64,000 bases of DNA from Antarcticimicrobium sediminis (GCF_004348975.1 NZ_SMFP01000001.1:8701-72700); one strand, 5' to 3'; shown: positions 34,755-44,297, counted from the first letter of the stretch. The notes: a model not told the origin generated them from the letters alone. Translations and numbers: made by a program.

Positions 34755-35988
34755 ATGACGATCAAAGCCCGTTCCGGAACCCATTTGGCCATACTTGCGG
34801 TTCTGAGTTTGTCGCATCTTCTGAACGACCTGATGCAATCGTTGATCCCGGCCGCCTATCCGATCCTCAAGCAAGCCTATGCGCTGGACTTCGTTCAGAT
34901 CGGTATGATTACCCTGACGTTCCAGGTCGCCGGGGCGATGCTGCAACCCGTAATCGGTATGGTAACTGACCGGCATCCCGCCCCCTACTCTCCGGTGGTG
35001 GGGATGATGTTCACGCTGTCAGGGCTGGTCTGCCTTGCCTTCGCCTCGAGCTATGCGATGATTTTGGTCTCGGTGGCCTTGATCGGCATCGGCTCGTCGA
35101 TCTTTCACCCGGAAGCAACGCGGATCGCGCGCTATGCCGCCGGAGGCCGACAGGGGCTTGCGCAGGGAATATTCCAAGTCGGCGGGCAAGCTGGCGGGGC
35201 GCTGGGGCCGGTTTTTGCCGCGCTGATCATCGTGCCGTGGGGGCAGCCGAGCCTTGCGTGGTTTGCCGTCATCGCACTTGTGGCCATGATGCTCCTGACA
35301 TGGATCGGCACCAAGCAGCGCCAGATCCGCGACCAATTCGTAGCACTGCAGGCACACCGCAAGAACGGCGTCGAGGCGCCCAGGTATGCGCCGCTGACCA
35401 TCGCTGTCGGCCTTGTCGTCCTGACCCTGCTGATGTTCACCAAGAATGTTTACAGTGAGAGTTTTCGCTCGTTCTACATATTCTATCTGCTGGACCGGTT
35501 CGGGCTTTCTATCCCCTCGGCGCAGATGATGCTCTTTCTGTTCCTGCTGGCGGCGGCTGCAGGGGTTCTTATCGGCGGCATCGTTGGCGACAAGATCGGT
35601 CGATACAAGATCATCTGGATTTCGGTGCTGGGGCCGTTGCCACTGACGCTGATCCTGCCATATGCGGATCTGTTCTGGACCGGCGTTCTGACGATCCTGA
35701 TAAATCTGATCATGGCCAGCGCGTTCGCCTCGATCCTGATCTATGCAATGGATCTGTTGCCCGACCGGATCGGCCTGATCGGAGGCTTGTTCTACGGGCT
35801 GAACTTCGGGCTCGCCGGTATCGCCGCTGCGTTTCTGGGCGTGCTGGCGGACAGCTATGGGATCCAGACGATGTACGCGATCTGCTCTTTTCTGCCGCTT
35901 GCGGGGTTGCTGGCCTGGTTCCTGCCTCGGGCCACGGACACACGGTAGAATTCCCCTCAGGACTTGGGGTCAGAACAAGACCTGCACC
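34320..35988. repeat. 13-bp direct repeats flanking the MFS gene
   Basis: CAAGACCTGCACC occurs at 34320-34332 and again at 35976-35988 in the same orientation, enclosing the MFS gene. This could be the footprint of an insertion or duplication, or a coincidence in a window of this size. Confidence 0.3.
34755..35948 (+). CDS. MFS transporter, fosmidomycin-resistance (Fsr) family
   Basis: This 397-residue protein has about 12 membrane helices. It has the Fsr-type N-terminus SHLLNDLMQSLIPAAYPILK, the loop 2-3 VTDRHPAPY and the IGSSIFHPEATRIAR segment. Family members are drug or metabolite exporters. No resistance context is visible here, so the natural substrate is unknown. No strong ribosome site precedes the ATG. 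Confidence 0.88.
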   Translation: MTIKARSGTHLAILAVLSLSHLLNDLMQSLIPAAYPILKQAYALDFVQIGMITLTFQVAGAMLQPVIGMVTDRHPAPYSPVVGMMFTLSGLVCLAFASSYAMILVSVALIGIGSSIFHPEATRIARYAAGGRQGLAQGIFQVGGQAGGALGPVFAALIIVPWGQPSLAWFAVIALVAMMLLTWIGTKQRQIRDQFVALQAHRKNGVEAPRYAPLTIAVGLVVLTLLMFTKNVYSESFRSFYIFYLLDRFGLSIPSAQMMLFLFLLAAAAGVLIGGIVGDKIGRYKIIWISVLGPLPLTLILPYADLFWTGVLTILINLIMASAFASILIYAMDLLPDRIGLIGGLFYGLNFGLAGIAAAFLGVLADSYGIQTMYAICSFLPLAGLLAWFLPRATDTR

Positions 35989-36290
35989 AAAGCCGTCTCG
36001 TTGCGGGATCGCGGCAAGTTGCTCTGCCCCCCACCCCGCTTGCGGTTTTGACAGTCACTCCGCGCGGGACCTGCGCCAATTCTAAAGTTGGCTCAAGACA
36101 GGCAAATCAGCGTCGCGCCAAGCTGACGTTTGGACGGTTGCCCGCCCGTGGAACCGGACGGCATGCTCTTTCGATGCCCGAATTCATGACACAATGTCCG
36201 TTCATGTGTTTACTATATACCTATTCGATGCATTTTTCTTGTACTCTCTCTGCACAAAGACACTGTGCGAATACATCATTCGGGTGATCT
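35949..36290. promoter_or_regulatory. upstream region of the lysR gene beside tctABC
   Basis: This 342-bp gap becomes AT-rich near 36200-36260. GCACA (36252-36256) and TGTGC (36264-36268) form a dyad 23 bp before the LysR start, a usual place for autoregulation. No gene was seen. Confidence 0.4.
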
Positions 36291-37190
36291 GTGCTGGAAC
36301 TAAGAGAACTCAGAAACTTCGTGGAAGTGGCCGAGCGCCTGAACATCACCATCGCTGCAAGCGTGGTGAACCTCAGCCAACCGGCGCTTTCCCGGCAAAT
36401 TCAAGCGCTCGAGCGCAAGCTGGGCGTCGCGCTGTTTGAACGCATCGGCAAGCGGCTTGTTCTGACGGCTGACGGGGCGGATCTTGCGACGAGGGCAATA
36501 GAGCTTTTGGAGCGCGCCGATGCGTTGAAGCTTCAAGCGACACACAAGGGCGCTGAACAAAGCGGCACGTTAAGGGTTGGGGCGACACCTCAAACAATCG
36601 CGTGGCTGCTCTCGCCTGCGATGGCAAGGTTTCAGTCGCTGTATCCGAAGGTGACGCTGATGGTTTGCGAGGGGAACAACGACGCCCTGATTGAAATGGT
36701 CGAACATGGGGCGGCTCACTTGGTTGTGGCCAATCTGGGGATCAGCAATATCCTTGTTGGCCAACCGCTTTTCCAAGCCCAGCTTTTTGCACTTTTGCCG
36801 CCCATGCACCCCTGCCTCGGCATGTCCTCGATCCCAATCGAGAAAATTGCAGAGGATGCGATGATCGTGATGCGTCGGGGATTCTTGACGCGCCATCTCT
36901 ATGAACAGGTGGTCGCCGCCCACGGCCTGCGCCCGCGCATTCTGTTGGAAAGTGACAGCACGCAGGCGCTGGCCGCCCTTGCCCGTGACGGGCATGGCGT
37001 CGGGATCGTTTCCTCATCCGCGCAAAACCTTTCAGCGCTGCAAAATGCGGTCCCGATTCACTCCGACATCTGCCAGACCACCGCCGAAGTTTCTGCCTTG
37101 TGGAACCCCAAACGCTATCGCCCGGCCTATTTCCAAAGCGCACTGGATACCCTTGTGGGTATCTGTGCCGAACACGGGCTATCGGCTTGA
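36291..37190 (+). CDS. LysR-family transcriptional regulator
   Basis: This 299-residue regulator has the N-terminal helix-turn-helix (LRNFVEVAERLNITIAASVVNLSQPALSRQIQALERKLG is the usual region, with QPALSRQI as recognition helix) and an effector domain. The start is GTG at 36291; there is no ATG before the conserved first helix. Its 3' end overlaps the tctA stop by 12 bp tail to tail. It probably controls the adjacent TTT operon, as LysR-type neighbours of such transporters often do. Confidence 0.88.
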   Translation: MLELRELRNFVEVAERLNITIAASVVNLSQPALSRQIQALERKLGVALFERIGKRLVLTADGADLATRAIELLERADALKLQATHKGAEQSGTLRVGATPQTIAWLLSPAMARFQSLYPKVTLMVCEGNNDALIEMVEHGAAHLVVANLGISNILVGQPLFQAQLFALLPPMHPCLGMSSIPIEKIAEDAMIVMRRGFLTRHLYEQVVAAHGLRPRILLESDSTQALAALARDGHGVGIVSSSAQNLSALQNAVPIHSDICQTTAEVSALWNPKRYRPAYFQSALDTLVGICAEHGLSA

Positions 37191-38657
37191 TCTAAGGAAC
37201 AACAGCAGCGAGGCAAGCGAAGCGAGGAGAAAGCCCATGGCAATCGGATGCCCCAGAACCGCAAGCGGGGCATGGTTGGTGATGATCAGCGCCTGCCGCA
37301 GCGACAGTTCAAACAACGGGCCGATGACGAAGCCGATCAGGAAGGTAACCACCGAATATCCAAACCGCTGCATCACATAGCCAAGCAGGCCAAGGGCGAG
37401 CATGGCGAAGACCGAAAACACCGTATCCCGCTCCAGATAGGTGCCGATGACGCAGAACAGCACCACGAACGGGATGATGAAACGGGCCGGAACCTGAGTA
37501 ACGCGCGCAAACAGGGTGAGGCCCAGCCGACCAACCACCAGCATGACCAGGCTTGCGACGATCATCGAGACGTAGATGCCGTAGATCAGGCGCGGGTGTT
37601 GTTCAAAGACCAGCGGGCCGGGTTGCACGCCGTGCAGCATGAAGGCCGAGACCAGAATGGCGGCGGAAACGCTGCCGGGCAGACCGATTGCAAACAGCGG
37701 GATCAGGCTTGCAGGGAGAACGGCATTGTCGGCCGCCTCGGTTGCAGCCACGCCTTTCAAGTCACCCTCGCCATAGGTATCGCCGGGTTTCGCCAGACGT
37801 TTGTTGATCGCATAGGACAGGAACGCGCCGATTGTCGGGCCAAGCCCCGGGATGATCCCAGCGGCAACGCCAATGCCGGTCGCGCGCAGGGTTACCGGGA
37901 AAACGCGCCGGATATCAGCCATGTGGATGGCTTTGTCGGTTTCCTTGGCAAAGCCTTCGGGGTCTGAGTTGGCATCCCGATTGGCAAACAGCGTCTGCAC
38001 CTGAATGAGCATTTCGGTGAAGGCCAACATGCCCACGGTGGCAGCGATCAGGGGAATGCCGTCAAAAAGCTCGATATAGCCGAAGGTCATGCGCGGCGTC
38101 GCGCTTTCGGGATCCAGTCCGATGGTGGCAAGAAGTAGCCCAAGCACGCCCGAGATGATGCCACGAGACAGCGACGCCCCTGAGAGCGCGGCAATGAAGC
38201 TGAGCGCGAAGATCATCACGGCGGTCATTTCCACCGGGCCCATTTTCAAGGCGAAACGCGCCAAAGACGCCGCCAGCAGGATCAGGGTGAACGTCGCGAC
38301 GAGATCTCCGAACACCGAGGCATAGAGCGCGGTTTTCAGCGCCCGCGTGGCTTGTCCCTTGCGAGCAAGCGGGTAGCCATCAAAGGTGGTCGCGGCTGAA
38401 CTGGGCTCTCCCGGCGTGTTCAGCAGGATTGCCCCGGTTGCCCCCCCTGCCGCGCTGGCCTTGGTCACGCCGACCAGAAAGGCGATCGCGCCAATCGGGC
38501 TCATGGCATAGGTAAGCGGCACCGCGACCGACAGCGCGGCCGGTCGGCTGAGCCCCGGCAAGACCCCCACCATATAGCCAAGAAGAATGCCACCGATGAC
38601 GGATAGGATCGAGGACAAGGCCAGTGCGTCACCAGCACCTTGAAGGAAGACGTCCAT
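37179..38657 (-). CDS. tctA: TTT-family transporter large membrane subunit, TctA (first system)
   Basis: This 492-residue protein has about 12 membrane helices and the TctA blocks GYMVGVLPGLSRPAALSVAVPLTYAM, GVTKASAAGGATGAILLNTPGEPSS and GVAAGIIPGLGPTIGAF. It forms the channel of a tripartite tricarboxylate transporter with TctB and a periplasmic TctC. The order tctC-tctB-tctA is normal, with 122 bp between tctB and tctA. The solute cannot be deduced. Confidence 0.9.
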   Translation of the reverse strand: MDVFLQGAGDALALSSILSVIGGILLGYMVGVLPGLSRPAALSVAVPLTYAMSPIGAIAFLVGVTKASAAGGATGAILLNTPGEPSSAATTFDGYPLARKGQATRALKTALYASVFGDLVATFTLILLAASLARFALKMGPVEMTAVMIFALSFIAALSGASLSRGIISGVLGLLLATIGLDPESATPRMTFGYIELFDGIPLIAATVGMLAFTEMLIQVQTLFANRDANSDPEGFAKETDKAIHMADIRRVFPVTLRATGIGVAAGIIPGLGPTIGAFLSYAINKRLAKPGDTYGEGDLKGVAATEAADNAVLPASLIPLFAIGLPGSVSAAILVSAFMLHGVQPGPLVFEQHPRLIYGIYVSMIVASLVMLVVGRLGLTLFARVTQVPARFIIPFVVLFCVIGTYLERDTVFSVFAMLALGLLGYVMQRFGYSVVTFLIGFVIGPLFELSLRQALIITNHAPLAVLGHPIAMGFLLASLASLLLFLRSSR

Positions 38658-38779
38658 TGGGCAATGCCTTTATATTCGAACAGGATCAGCTCAAGCCAGC
38701 ACGGGCCGAGCGAAGGGAGAGGCGCGTCAAAGCGCGGGTATCGGCACTGAACAGCCAGCGGTCAGGGTGGTGCCGCGGC

Positions 38780-39244
38780 CTAGAGGCCGGACCATTCGAC
38801 CAACAAAAGCAGCACTAGCGCGCCGGCGCCCATGCCGGCCAAGGCGGCAGGTTTGCGTTCTCCGATCACCAGCGACGCCAGCAGAACAAGTGCCGTGCCA
38901 CCAATGACGATATTGGTTTGCTCGATGATGACGATGCCCAGCAGCGTCGCCAACACCAAAAAGACGACACCACGCATGCCTTTGGAGCCCAGATCACCCG
39001 GCGCCGTTTTGGGCTTCCGCAGCAGACCGAAGATCAGCGAAAAGACCGAGACCAGCAAGATGAACGAGGTCGTCGCAATCGGCAGCATCCGTGGCGAGAG
39101 ACCAAAATTATCGCTTTCGGCGGTGCCTGCGGGGATAACGACAAAAAGCGTGAACAGGCAAAGCCCGGCAACGATGACGAATTCGACAAGCGGGCGCATC
39201 CAAGGATGCGCCCCATTGTGCCCCGTTGGTGAGGACAGAGCCAT
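38780..39244 (-). CDS. tctB: TTT-family small membrane subunit, TctB (first system)
   Basis: This 154-residue protein has four hydrophobic segments, as TctB/DUF1468 proteins do, and little other conservation. It starts immediately at the tctC stop codon (39245), so they are in one operon. Confidence 0.82.
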   Translation of the reverse strand: MALSSPTGHNGAHPWMRPLVEFVIVAGLCLFTLFVVIPAGTAESDNFGLSPRMLPIATTSFILLVSVFSLIFGLLRKPKTAPGDLGSKGMRGVVFLVLATLLGIVIIEQTNIVIGGTALVLLASLVIGERKPAALAGMGAGALVLLLLVEWSGL

Positions 39245-40180
39245 TTACTCCATGGCCGCTTTGAACTGTGCGCTTTGGGCGCGGATCTGTTCATCAAATG
39301 CAGCGCCGGTCAGGGTGAAGCTCCCCATGTTGCGCTTGGCAAGAACATCCAGAACCGGCTTCGACTGCGCGGCGGCCTCAAAAGCGGCAACCAGTTTGGC
39401 TTTGGCATCGTCCGGGATGCCTGCGGGTGCCGCGTAGATCACCATATTGACGCTTGAAATATCATAGCCGAGGCTTTTGAGGGTCGGCGCGCCTTCAAAG
39501 CCAGGAATCGGGTTTGTTCCCAATCCGGCCAGCACGTGCAACGCGCCTGCCGCGGCTTGGGCATAGTAAGTGCCCGAGCTATAAGCAAAATCCACGTGTC
39601 CACCCAGCACTGCGGCAACAGCTTCAGCGCCCCCTTTGGTGGGAACCGGCTTTAGAACAACACCTTCTTTGGCAGAGATGCTTTTCATCACCACGCGATC
39701 AAGCGACGTTGTCGACGCATAGGTGAACCCATCGGGGGCGTCCTTGGCTGCGGCGATGACATCCTTGAAGTCGTTCCAGTCGCGCGAGGGAAGCGCGACC
39801 AGCGCTTCGGGGAAAACACCGAAAGCGCCGATGTATTCAAAGTCGTCGATGCCATAGCTGACATTGGCGGAATGCGGATCAAAGGAAATCGTGGTCGAGA
39901 TGGCAGCAGCCAGGTTGTAGCCATCAGCCGGTTTGGCCTTGAGCGCCGTCAGAGCCAAGCCACCGCCTGCGCCGGGTTGGTTGGTCACCACGACGGCTTG
40001 CCCCAGCGACGAGGACAGCGCATCAGCCGCCGCGCGCGTGATCGTATCAACGCCGCCGCCCGGGCCAAAGCCTACTGTGACAGTGATCTCTTTCTCGGGG
40101 AATTCTGCAAGCGCAGGACCTGCCAACGCGGCAAATACGATGCTGAAACCGCCCAGTGATTTGCGAAGTGATTTTTTCAA
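39245..40180 (-). CDS. tctC: TTT-family periplasmic solute receptor, TctC/Bug (first system)
   Basis: This 311-residue Bug-type binding protein begins with a signal peptide (LKKSLRKSLGGFSIVFAALAGPALA, cleavage near residue 25). The mature part has ITVTVGFGPGGGVDTITRAAADAL and the NQPGAGGGLA loop that holds a carboxylate. I chose TTG at 40180 because GAGAGG lies eight bases upstream and the signal peptide begins there; a GTG 18 codons earlier is open. It is the first gene of the tctCBA operon. Confidence 0.87.
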   Translation of the reverse strand: MKKSLRKSLGGFSIVFAALAGPALAEFPEKEITVTVGFGPGGGVDTITRAAADALSSSLGQAVVVTNQPGAGGGLALTALKAKPADGYNLAAAISTTISFDPHSANVSYGIDDFEYIGAFGVFPEALVALPSRDWNDFKDVIAAAKDAPDGFTYASTTSLDRVVMKSISAKEGVVLKPVPTKGGAEAVAAVLGGHVDFAYSSGTYYAQAAAGALHVLAGLGTNPIPGFEGAPTLKSLGYDISSVNMVIYAAPAGIPDDAKAKLVAAFEAAAQSKPVLDVLAKRNMGSFTLTGAAFDEQIRAQSAQFKAAME

Positions 40181-40540
40181 GATTGCATCCTCTCTGTCAG
40201 CGTAACGTGCTGTTTTATTTATTGATATTCGCACGATAGGAACAGGGATGCCTTATGATGTCTAATGCATTTTTGCGCCGCCCCTTGATGCGTCCAGAAC
40301 ATGTATTGGGCGAACGGCTTGACTCCATGGCAAGAAGGGCCAGAAACCCCTAGCGAGCCGATCTCTGGGGCGTGGTGGCAATTCTCAGCCAATAACAAGC
40401 CCCGGGCACAGTACAATCGGGCTGAGCATGATCAGCATCACGGCGACATGGCGGAGCCACGATCCCGACCGGAATCGAACCGGTCAGGATCTCCACTGGC
40501 CGACCAAGAGCTGCGAGCGCAGGCTAACTCAGCAACCGGT
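40181..40540. other. gap between the two TTT operons
   Basis: This 360-bp gap holds the promoter of the first tctCBA operon, probably in the AT-rich stretch 40205-40250, and the hairpin at 40461-40491 after the second tctA. No gene was found. Confidence 0.5.
40461..40491 (-). terminator. 12-bp stem hairpin after second tctA
   Basis: GATCCCGACCGG (40461-40472) and CCGGTCAGGATC (40480-40491) pair with one mismatch or wobble across AATCGAA. It lies 50 bp after the tctA stop, so termination is likely. On the minus strand the loop reads TTCGATT, like a tRNA T-arm, but no full cloverleaf surrounds it. Confidence 0.5.
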
Positions 40541-42043
40541 TCAGATGGTTTCGCGCTTGGGTCGACGTCGCGCCATGGCCAGCGTCAGCGCCAACATCAG
40601 CGCCGTAAAGGCATAGATCACCAACGCGATCCAGCTTTGAAAGAGAATGGCGAAATCTCCACCGGAAATCGACAGGGCCCTGCGCAGGTTGTTCTCCATA
40701 TCGGCACCAAGCAGAAGCCCAAGGACCACCGGCACAAGCGATATGTCCAGTTTTCTCAGGACATAGCCGAGCACGCCGAAACCGATCATGACCAACAGGT
40801 CAAAGGGCGAATGGCTGATCGAGTAAATTCCGATAAAGCTGACCATGATGACGACTGGCATCAGCAGCCATTGAGGCAAGGACAACAGGCGCGTGAAAAG
40901 TCCCACCATGGGGACGTTCATCACCAGCAAGACCACGTTGGCGAGATAGAGCGACGCGATCAGGCCCCAGACGATTTCGGGCTGACGCTCGAACAACAAG
41001 GGTCCGGGTTGAATGTTCAACGAAATCAGAAGCGCCAGCATGACAGCGGTTGTGCCACTTCCCGGTACACCCAAGGTCAGCATCGGGATCAGCGCCCCGC
41101 CGGATGCCGCGTTATTTCCAGCTTCTGGTGCCGCAATACCACGAGGATCCCCCGTGCCAAAAGTCCCATCTTGGTCACTGACCTGCTTCTCGACACTGTA
41201 AGAGACGAACGCCCCAAGCGACGCGCCCGCCCCCGGCAGAACCCCACAGATGAAGCCGATGAACGACCCACGAAGGGACGCCGAAAAGCCAGCAAACATT
41301 TCCCGAATTTTCGGCAATCCCTTGTTCAATGGGACCGCCTGATCTGCGCCGCCATTCGCCTCCCGCTCGAAATACATGATGACTTCGCTGATCGCAAAAA
41401 GGCCGACAATGGACACGATTGGATCGAAACCATCATAAAGATGGTAGGATCCGAATGTGAAGCGCGCCGTTCCCGTCGCAGGATCCAGCCCAACCGAAGC
41501 AAGCATCAAGCCGATCATTGCCGCGATCAGCGTCTTGATCGGATTGACGCCAGCCACCCCGCCAATCGTCGCGAAGGCCATGACATAAAGCGCGAAATAG
41601 TCGGCCGGGCCAAAATAGATCGCAGCTTTTGCAAGCAGTGGCGCAAAGAACGTCAGGCCGATCGTCGCGACGGTCGCACCGACGAAAGACGCCATCGCAG
41701 AAATGCCCAGCGCCTGCGCCGCCTTTCCTTTCTTGGCCATCGGATAGCCATCAAGCGTTGTCATGATGGCGGGCTCATCCCCCGGAATATTCAGCATGAT
41801 CGAGGAAATACGCCCCCCGTACATGCAGCCGTAGTAGATGCAAGACAGCATGATCAGCGCCGATCCTGGCTCCAGTTTCATGGCAAACGCCACGGGAATC
41901 AGAATCGCCACGCCATTCACCGGCCCGAGCCCGGGCAGCGCGCCAATCAGGGTGCCGACAAAACAACCAAAGATCGCGAGGGCGATGTTCGTCGGCGTCA
42001 GCGCGACGGCAAACCCGTCCATAAGTGAAGTCAGGATGTCCAT
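40541..42043 (-). CDS. tctA: TTT-family transporter large membrane subunit, TctA (second system)
   Basis: This 500-residue membrane protein shows the same TctA blocks as the first system (LIGALPGLGPVNGVAILIPVAFAM, SIMLNIPGDEPAIMTTLDGYPMAKKG, GVLPGAGASLGAF). It is clearly diverged from the first copy, so the two are not recent duplicates. It follows tctB by 7 bp. Together with the GntR regulator it belongs to the HMG-CoA-lyase-like/CoA-transferase locus. Confidence 0.92.
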   Translation of the reverse strand: MDILTSLMDGFAVALTPTNIALAIFGCFVGTLIGALPGLGPVNGVAILIPVAFAMKLEPGSALIMLSCIYYGCMYGGRISSIMLNIPGDEPAIMTTLDGYPMAKKGKAAQALGISAMASFVGATVATIGLTFFAPLLAKAAIYFGPADYFALYVMAFATIGGVAGVNPIKTLIAAMIGLMLASVGLDPATGTARFTFGSYHLYDGFDPIVSIVGLFAISEVIMYFEREANGGADQAVPLNKGLPKIREMFAGFSASLRGSFIGFICGVLPGAGASLGAFVSYSVEKQVSDQDGTFGTGDPRGIAAPEAGNNAASGGALIPMLTLGVPGSGTTAVMLALLISLNIQPGPLLFERQPEIVWGLIASLYLANVVLLVMNVPMVGLFTRLLSLPQWLLMPVVIMVSFIGIYSISHSPFDLLVMIGFGVLGYVLRKLDISLVPVVLGLLLGADMENNLRRALSISGGDFAILFQSWIALVIYAFTALMLALTLAMARRRPKRETI

Positions 42044-42050
42044 TTGTCCC

Positions 42051-42482
42051 TCAGCCCATGAATGCCGGCGCCAGCGGAAGCGGCAGCCCGAGAACGCTAT
42101 CGAAAATCAGGTAGAGACACCCGCCGACACAGACACCTGCCACGATGGACTTGCGAATCTCGGCCCCGAAAAGCACCGCCAGCAGGGCAGTGGCGATCGT
42201 GGTGGAAAGAGAGAACCCCAGCGGCTCGAGCAGAACGACATAGCCGATCAGAACCGCCAGTGTGGCCAGTTGCTTGCTCCGGACCGTGCCACGGTACCAG
42301 TCGGGATCCGGGTCAGGACGAAAGATCATGCCAAGACTGAGGATGGCCGCCAGAACGGCGACCATCTGTGGGAAAACCGCAGGGCCCAATGGATCCCCAA
42401 AGCCAACCTCATACCCCCGCGCAACCACGAGAACCGTGATCGAGATGGCGAGGATCAGAAGCCCCACGATACGATCTGTCAT
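42051..42482 (-). CDS. tctB: TTT-family small membrane subunit, TctB (second system)
   Basis: This 143-residue protein has four membrane segments and the short loops typical of TctB. It overlaps tctC by 4 bp, consistent with coupled translation in the tctCBA operon. Confidence 0.85.
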   Translation of the reverse strand: MTDRIVGLLILAISITVLVVARGYEVGFGDPLGPAVFPQMVAVLAAILSLGMIFRPDPDPDWYRGTVRSKQLATLAVLIGYVVLLEPLGFSLSTTIATALLAVLFGAEIRKSIVAGVCVGGCLYLIFDSVLGLPLPLAPAFMG

Positions 42483-43441
42483 TTGATCACGCCGATCTGA
42501 CGAGAGATCTCGGCCATCAGGTTGGATTGGTCCTGAACGTAGGTCTCGAATTCAGCACCACCGCGCCAGACGGGGATCAAGCCGTTGGCCTCGGCCGCCG
42601 CCTTCCACTCATCGGAATCATAGAGTGTTTTCAGCTCATTGACCCAATTATCATAGTCGGCCTCTGACACATCGCCGCCGGTATAGAACCCACGCCAGTT
42701 GTAACCGGTCACGTCATAGCCTTGCGATTTGGCTGTCGGGGCATCCGGGAACGCCGGGATGGGCTCATCCGAAAGCGCGGCAAGGATCTTGATGTCGCCG
42801 GATTCGACAAATCCCGCGATTTCGCCAAGATCGGTCGAAACCGCCCCGACCTGACCGCCCATCATCTGCGTCACCGCAGGGCTGCCACCGTCGAATTGAA
42901 CCCAGCGGATCGACTTGTAGTCATCGCCGGACATGCCTGCGGTATCGGCCAGCATCAGCAAGCGGATGTGGTCCCAGCCCCCTGCCCCGGACGACCCCGC
43001 GACCGGCACCGACGTTGGGCCTTGCTTCAGCGCGCCCATCAGATCGTCCAGCGACTGATACTCGGAGTCGGCGGGGACAACGATGACGCCCACATCGGAC
43101 CCGAGCATACCGACCCATCGCATGACATCGACATCGCCGGGATACTTGCCCTGCGCGATCTGGGTCACGCCGACGGTGGATGTGGCGACCAAAAGATCTG
43201 CCTCGTCCGCGCGCTTGCCTGCGACATTGGCAAAGGCCACCGCGCCGACACCGCCGGGCATGTTGGTGACCTGCACCGGGCTCTCCTCGATGCCCAGTTC
43301 AGTCAGCAACCGGCCCACTGTACGACAGGTGAAATCCCAGCCGCCCCCCGGATCCGCCGGCGCAATGCATTCGGCTGCACTTGCACCCGTGGCGCTTAGC
43401 CCTGTGGCAAGAATGGCCACCGCAATAAGTTTTCGTTTCAT
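42479..43441 (-). CDS. tctC: TTT-family periplasmic solute receptor, TctC/Bug (second system)
   Basis: This 320-residue receptor starts with a signal peptide (KRKLIAVAILATGLSATGASA). The mature protein begins AECIAPADPGGGWDFTCR and has the NMPGGVGAVAFANV ligand loop. Of two nearby starts I prefer ATG at 43441, because GGAGGAG lies eight bases upstream; the TTG two codons earlier is too close to it. The PGGGWD pattern is typical of dicarboxylate or tricarboxylate binders, but the ligand remains inferred. Confidence 0.9.
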   Translation of the reverse strand: MKRKLIAVAILATGLSATGASAAECIAPADPGGGWDFTCRTVGRLLTELGIEESPVQVTNMPGGVGAVAFANVAGKRADEADLLVATSTVGVTQIAQGKYPGDVDVMRWVGMLGSDVGVIVVPADSEYQSLDDLMGALKQGPTSVPVAGSSGAGGWDHIRLLMLADTAGMSGDDYKSIRWVQFDGGSPAVTQMMGGQVGAVSTDLGEIAGFVESGDIKILAALSDEPIPAFPDAPTAKSQGYDVTGYNWRGFYTGGDVSEADYDNWVNELKTLYDSDEWKAAAEANGLIPVWRGGAEFETYVQDQSNLMAEISRQIGVIK

Positions 43442-43535
43442 AGACAAGTCTCCTCCCTAGGTTTTGTCTTTCGTCTTTTCTGGCAGCCGCGTTGCGCCCG
43501 CCATTCTCCCCGCAGTCCTCCACCGCGCGAATTCG

Positions 43536-44249
43536 TCAATCGTCGTTCTGGTTGTCCACGATCCCCCGCGTGCCAAGAAAACGCCGCGCCTGCGCCACCG
43601 CATCCAGGATCTGGTCCCTGACAGCCCGCGTATGTAGACGCACCGCCTCTGCGGCGGCATCCTCGTCGCGGGCCGCGATGCAATCCAGAATTTCGCAGTG
43701 TTCCTTCCAGGCGGTTTCTCTCAAAGCTGGATCGCTTGCCAACAACCAGCGCAGCCGCAGGGCCCGGGCGACGGCGTTTTGAACCGCGTCCCGGAGGAAC
43801 GTATTTCCCGACAGCGAGGCGAGTTCGACATGGATATCAAGCCCCTGCGCCAGCCATTCCTCCGGGTCGATATCCGCGCGTCCGCGATCGACCGTGGCGC
43901 GCAGCCGGGCCAGTTCCTCCTGCGTGGCCCGGCGGCACGCCAGCCGCACCGCGTCGTCTTCGACCTCCTCCCGGAATTCGAAGAGTTCGCGGATTTCCTG
44001 AAGGTCGATCGGCGCCACCTCATAGCTGCCCCGCAGGCCGCGGTTGATCAATCCTTCCTGCACCAGAACGGCCAATGCCTGACGGATCGGCGTGCGCGAA
44101 ACACCATAGCGATCCTGCAAGAACCGTTCCGAGACAACCTCGCCCGGGGCAAGCGCCATCGACAGGATTTCCTGCCGCAGCGCCCTCAAAGCCTGATCGC
44201 CGCGCGGTGCGACAAGGCTCTGATCCGGAGCTGGTTTCTCGTCAATCAT
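43536..44249 (-). CDS. GntR-family regulator, FCD subfamily
   Basis: This 237-residue regulator has the winged helix-turn-helix (DRYGVSRTPIRQALAVLVQEGLI) and an all-helical FCD effector domain with metal-type histidines (DIHVELASLSGN, EHCEILDCI, RLHTRAV). FCD regulators typically repress carboxylate catabolic genes until the substrate binds. It is upstream of tctCBA and divergent from the lyase and CoA-transferase, and dyads in the divergent gap are likely operators. Confidence 0.9.
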   Translation of the reverse strand: MIDEKPAPDQSLVAPRGDQALRALRQEILSMALAPGEVVSERFLQDRYGVSRTPIRQALAVLVQEGLINRGLRGSYEVAPIDLQEIRELFEFREEVEDDAVRLACRRATQEELARLRATVDRGRADIDPEEWLAQGLDIHVELASLSGNTFLRDAVQNAVARALRLRWLLASDPALRETAWKEHCEILDCIAARDEDAAAEAVRLHTRAVRDQILDAVAQARRFLGTRGIVDNQNDD

Positions 44250-44297
44250 GGTCTTTTTTCGTCAATCATCGTTGCCATTGACCCTCTCTGGTGAATC

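Noticed and set aside
40301-42028. A 575-codon plus-strand frame opposite the second tctA
   Set aside because: The composition is rich in R, H, Q and D with no membrane or domain pattern, and tctA is certain.
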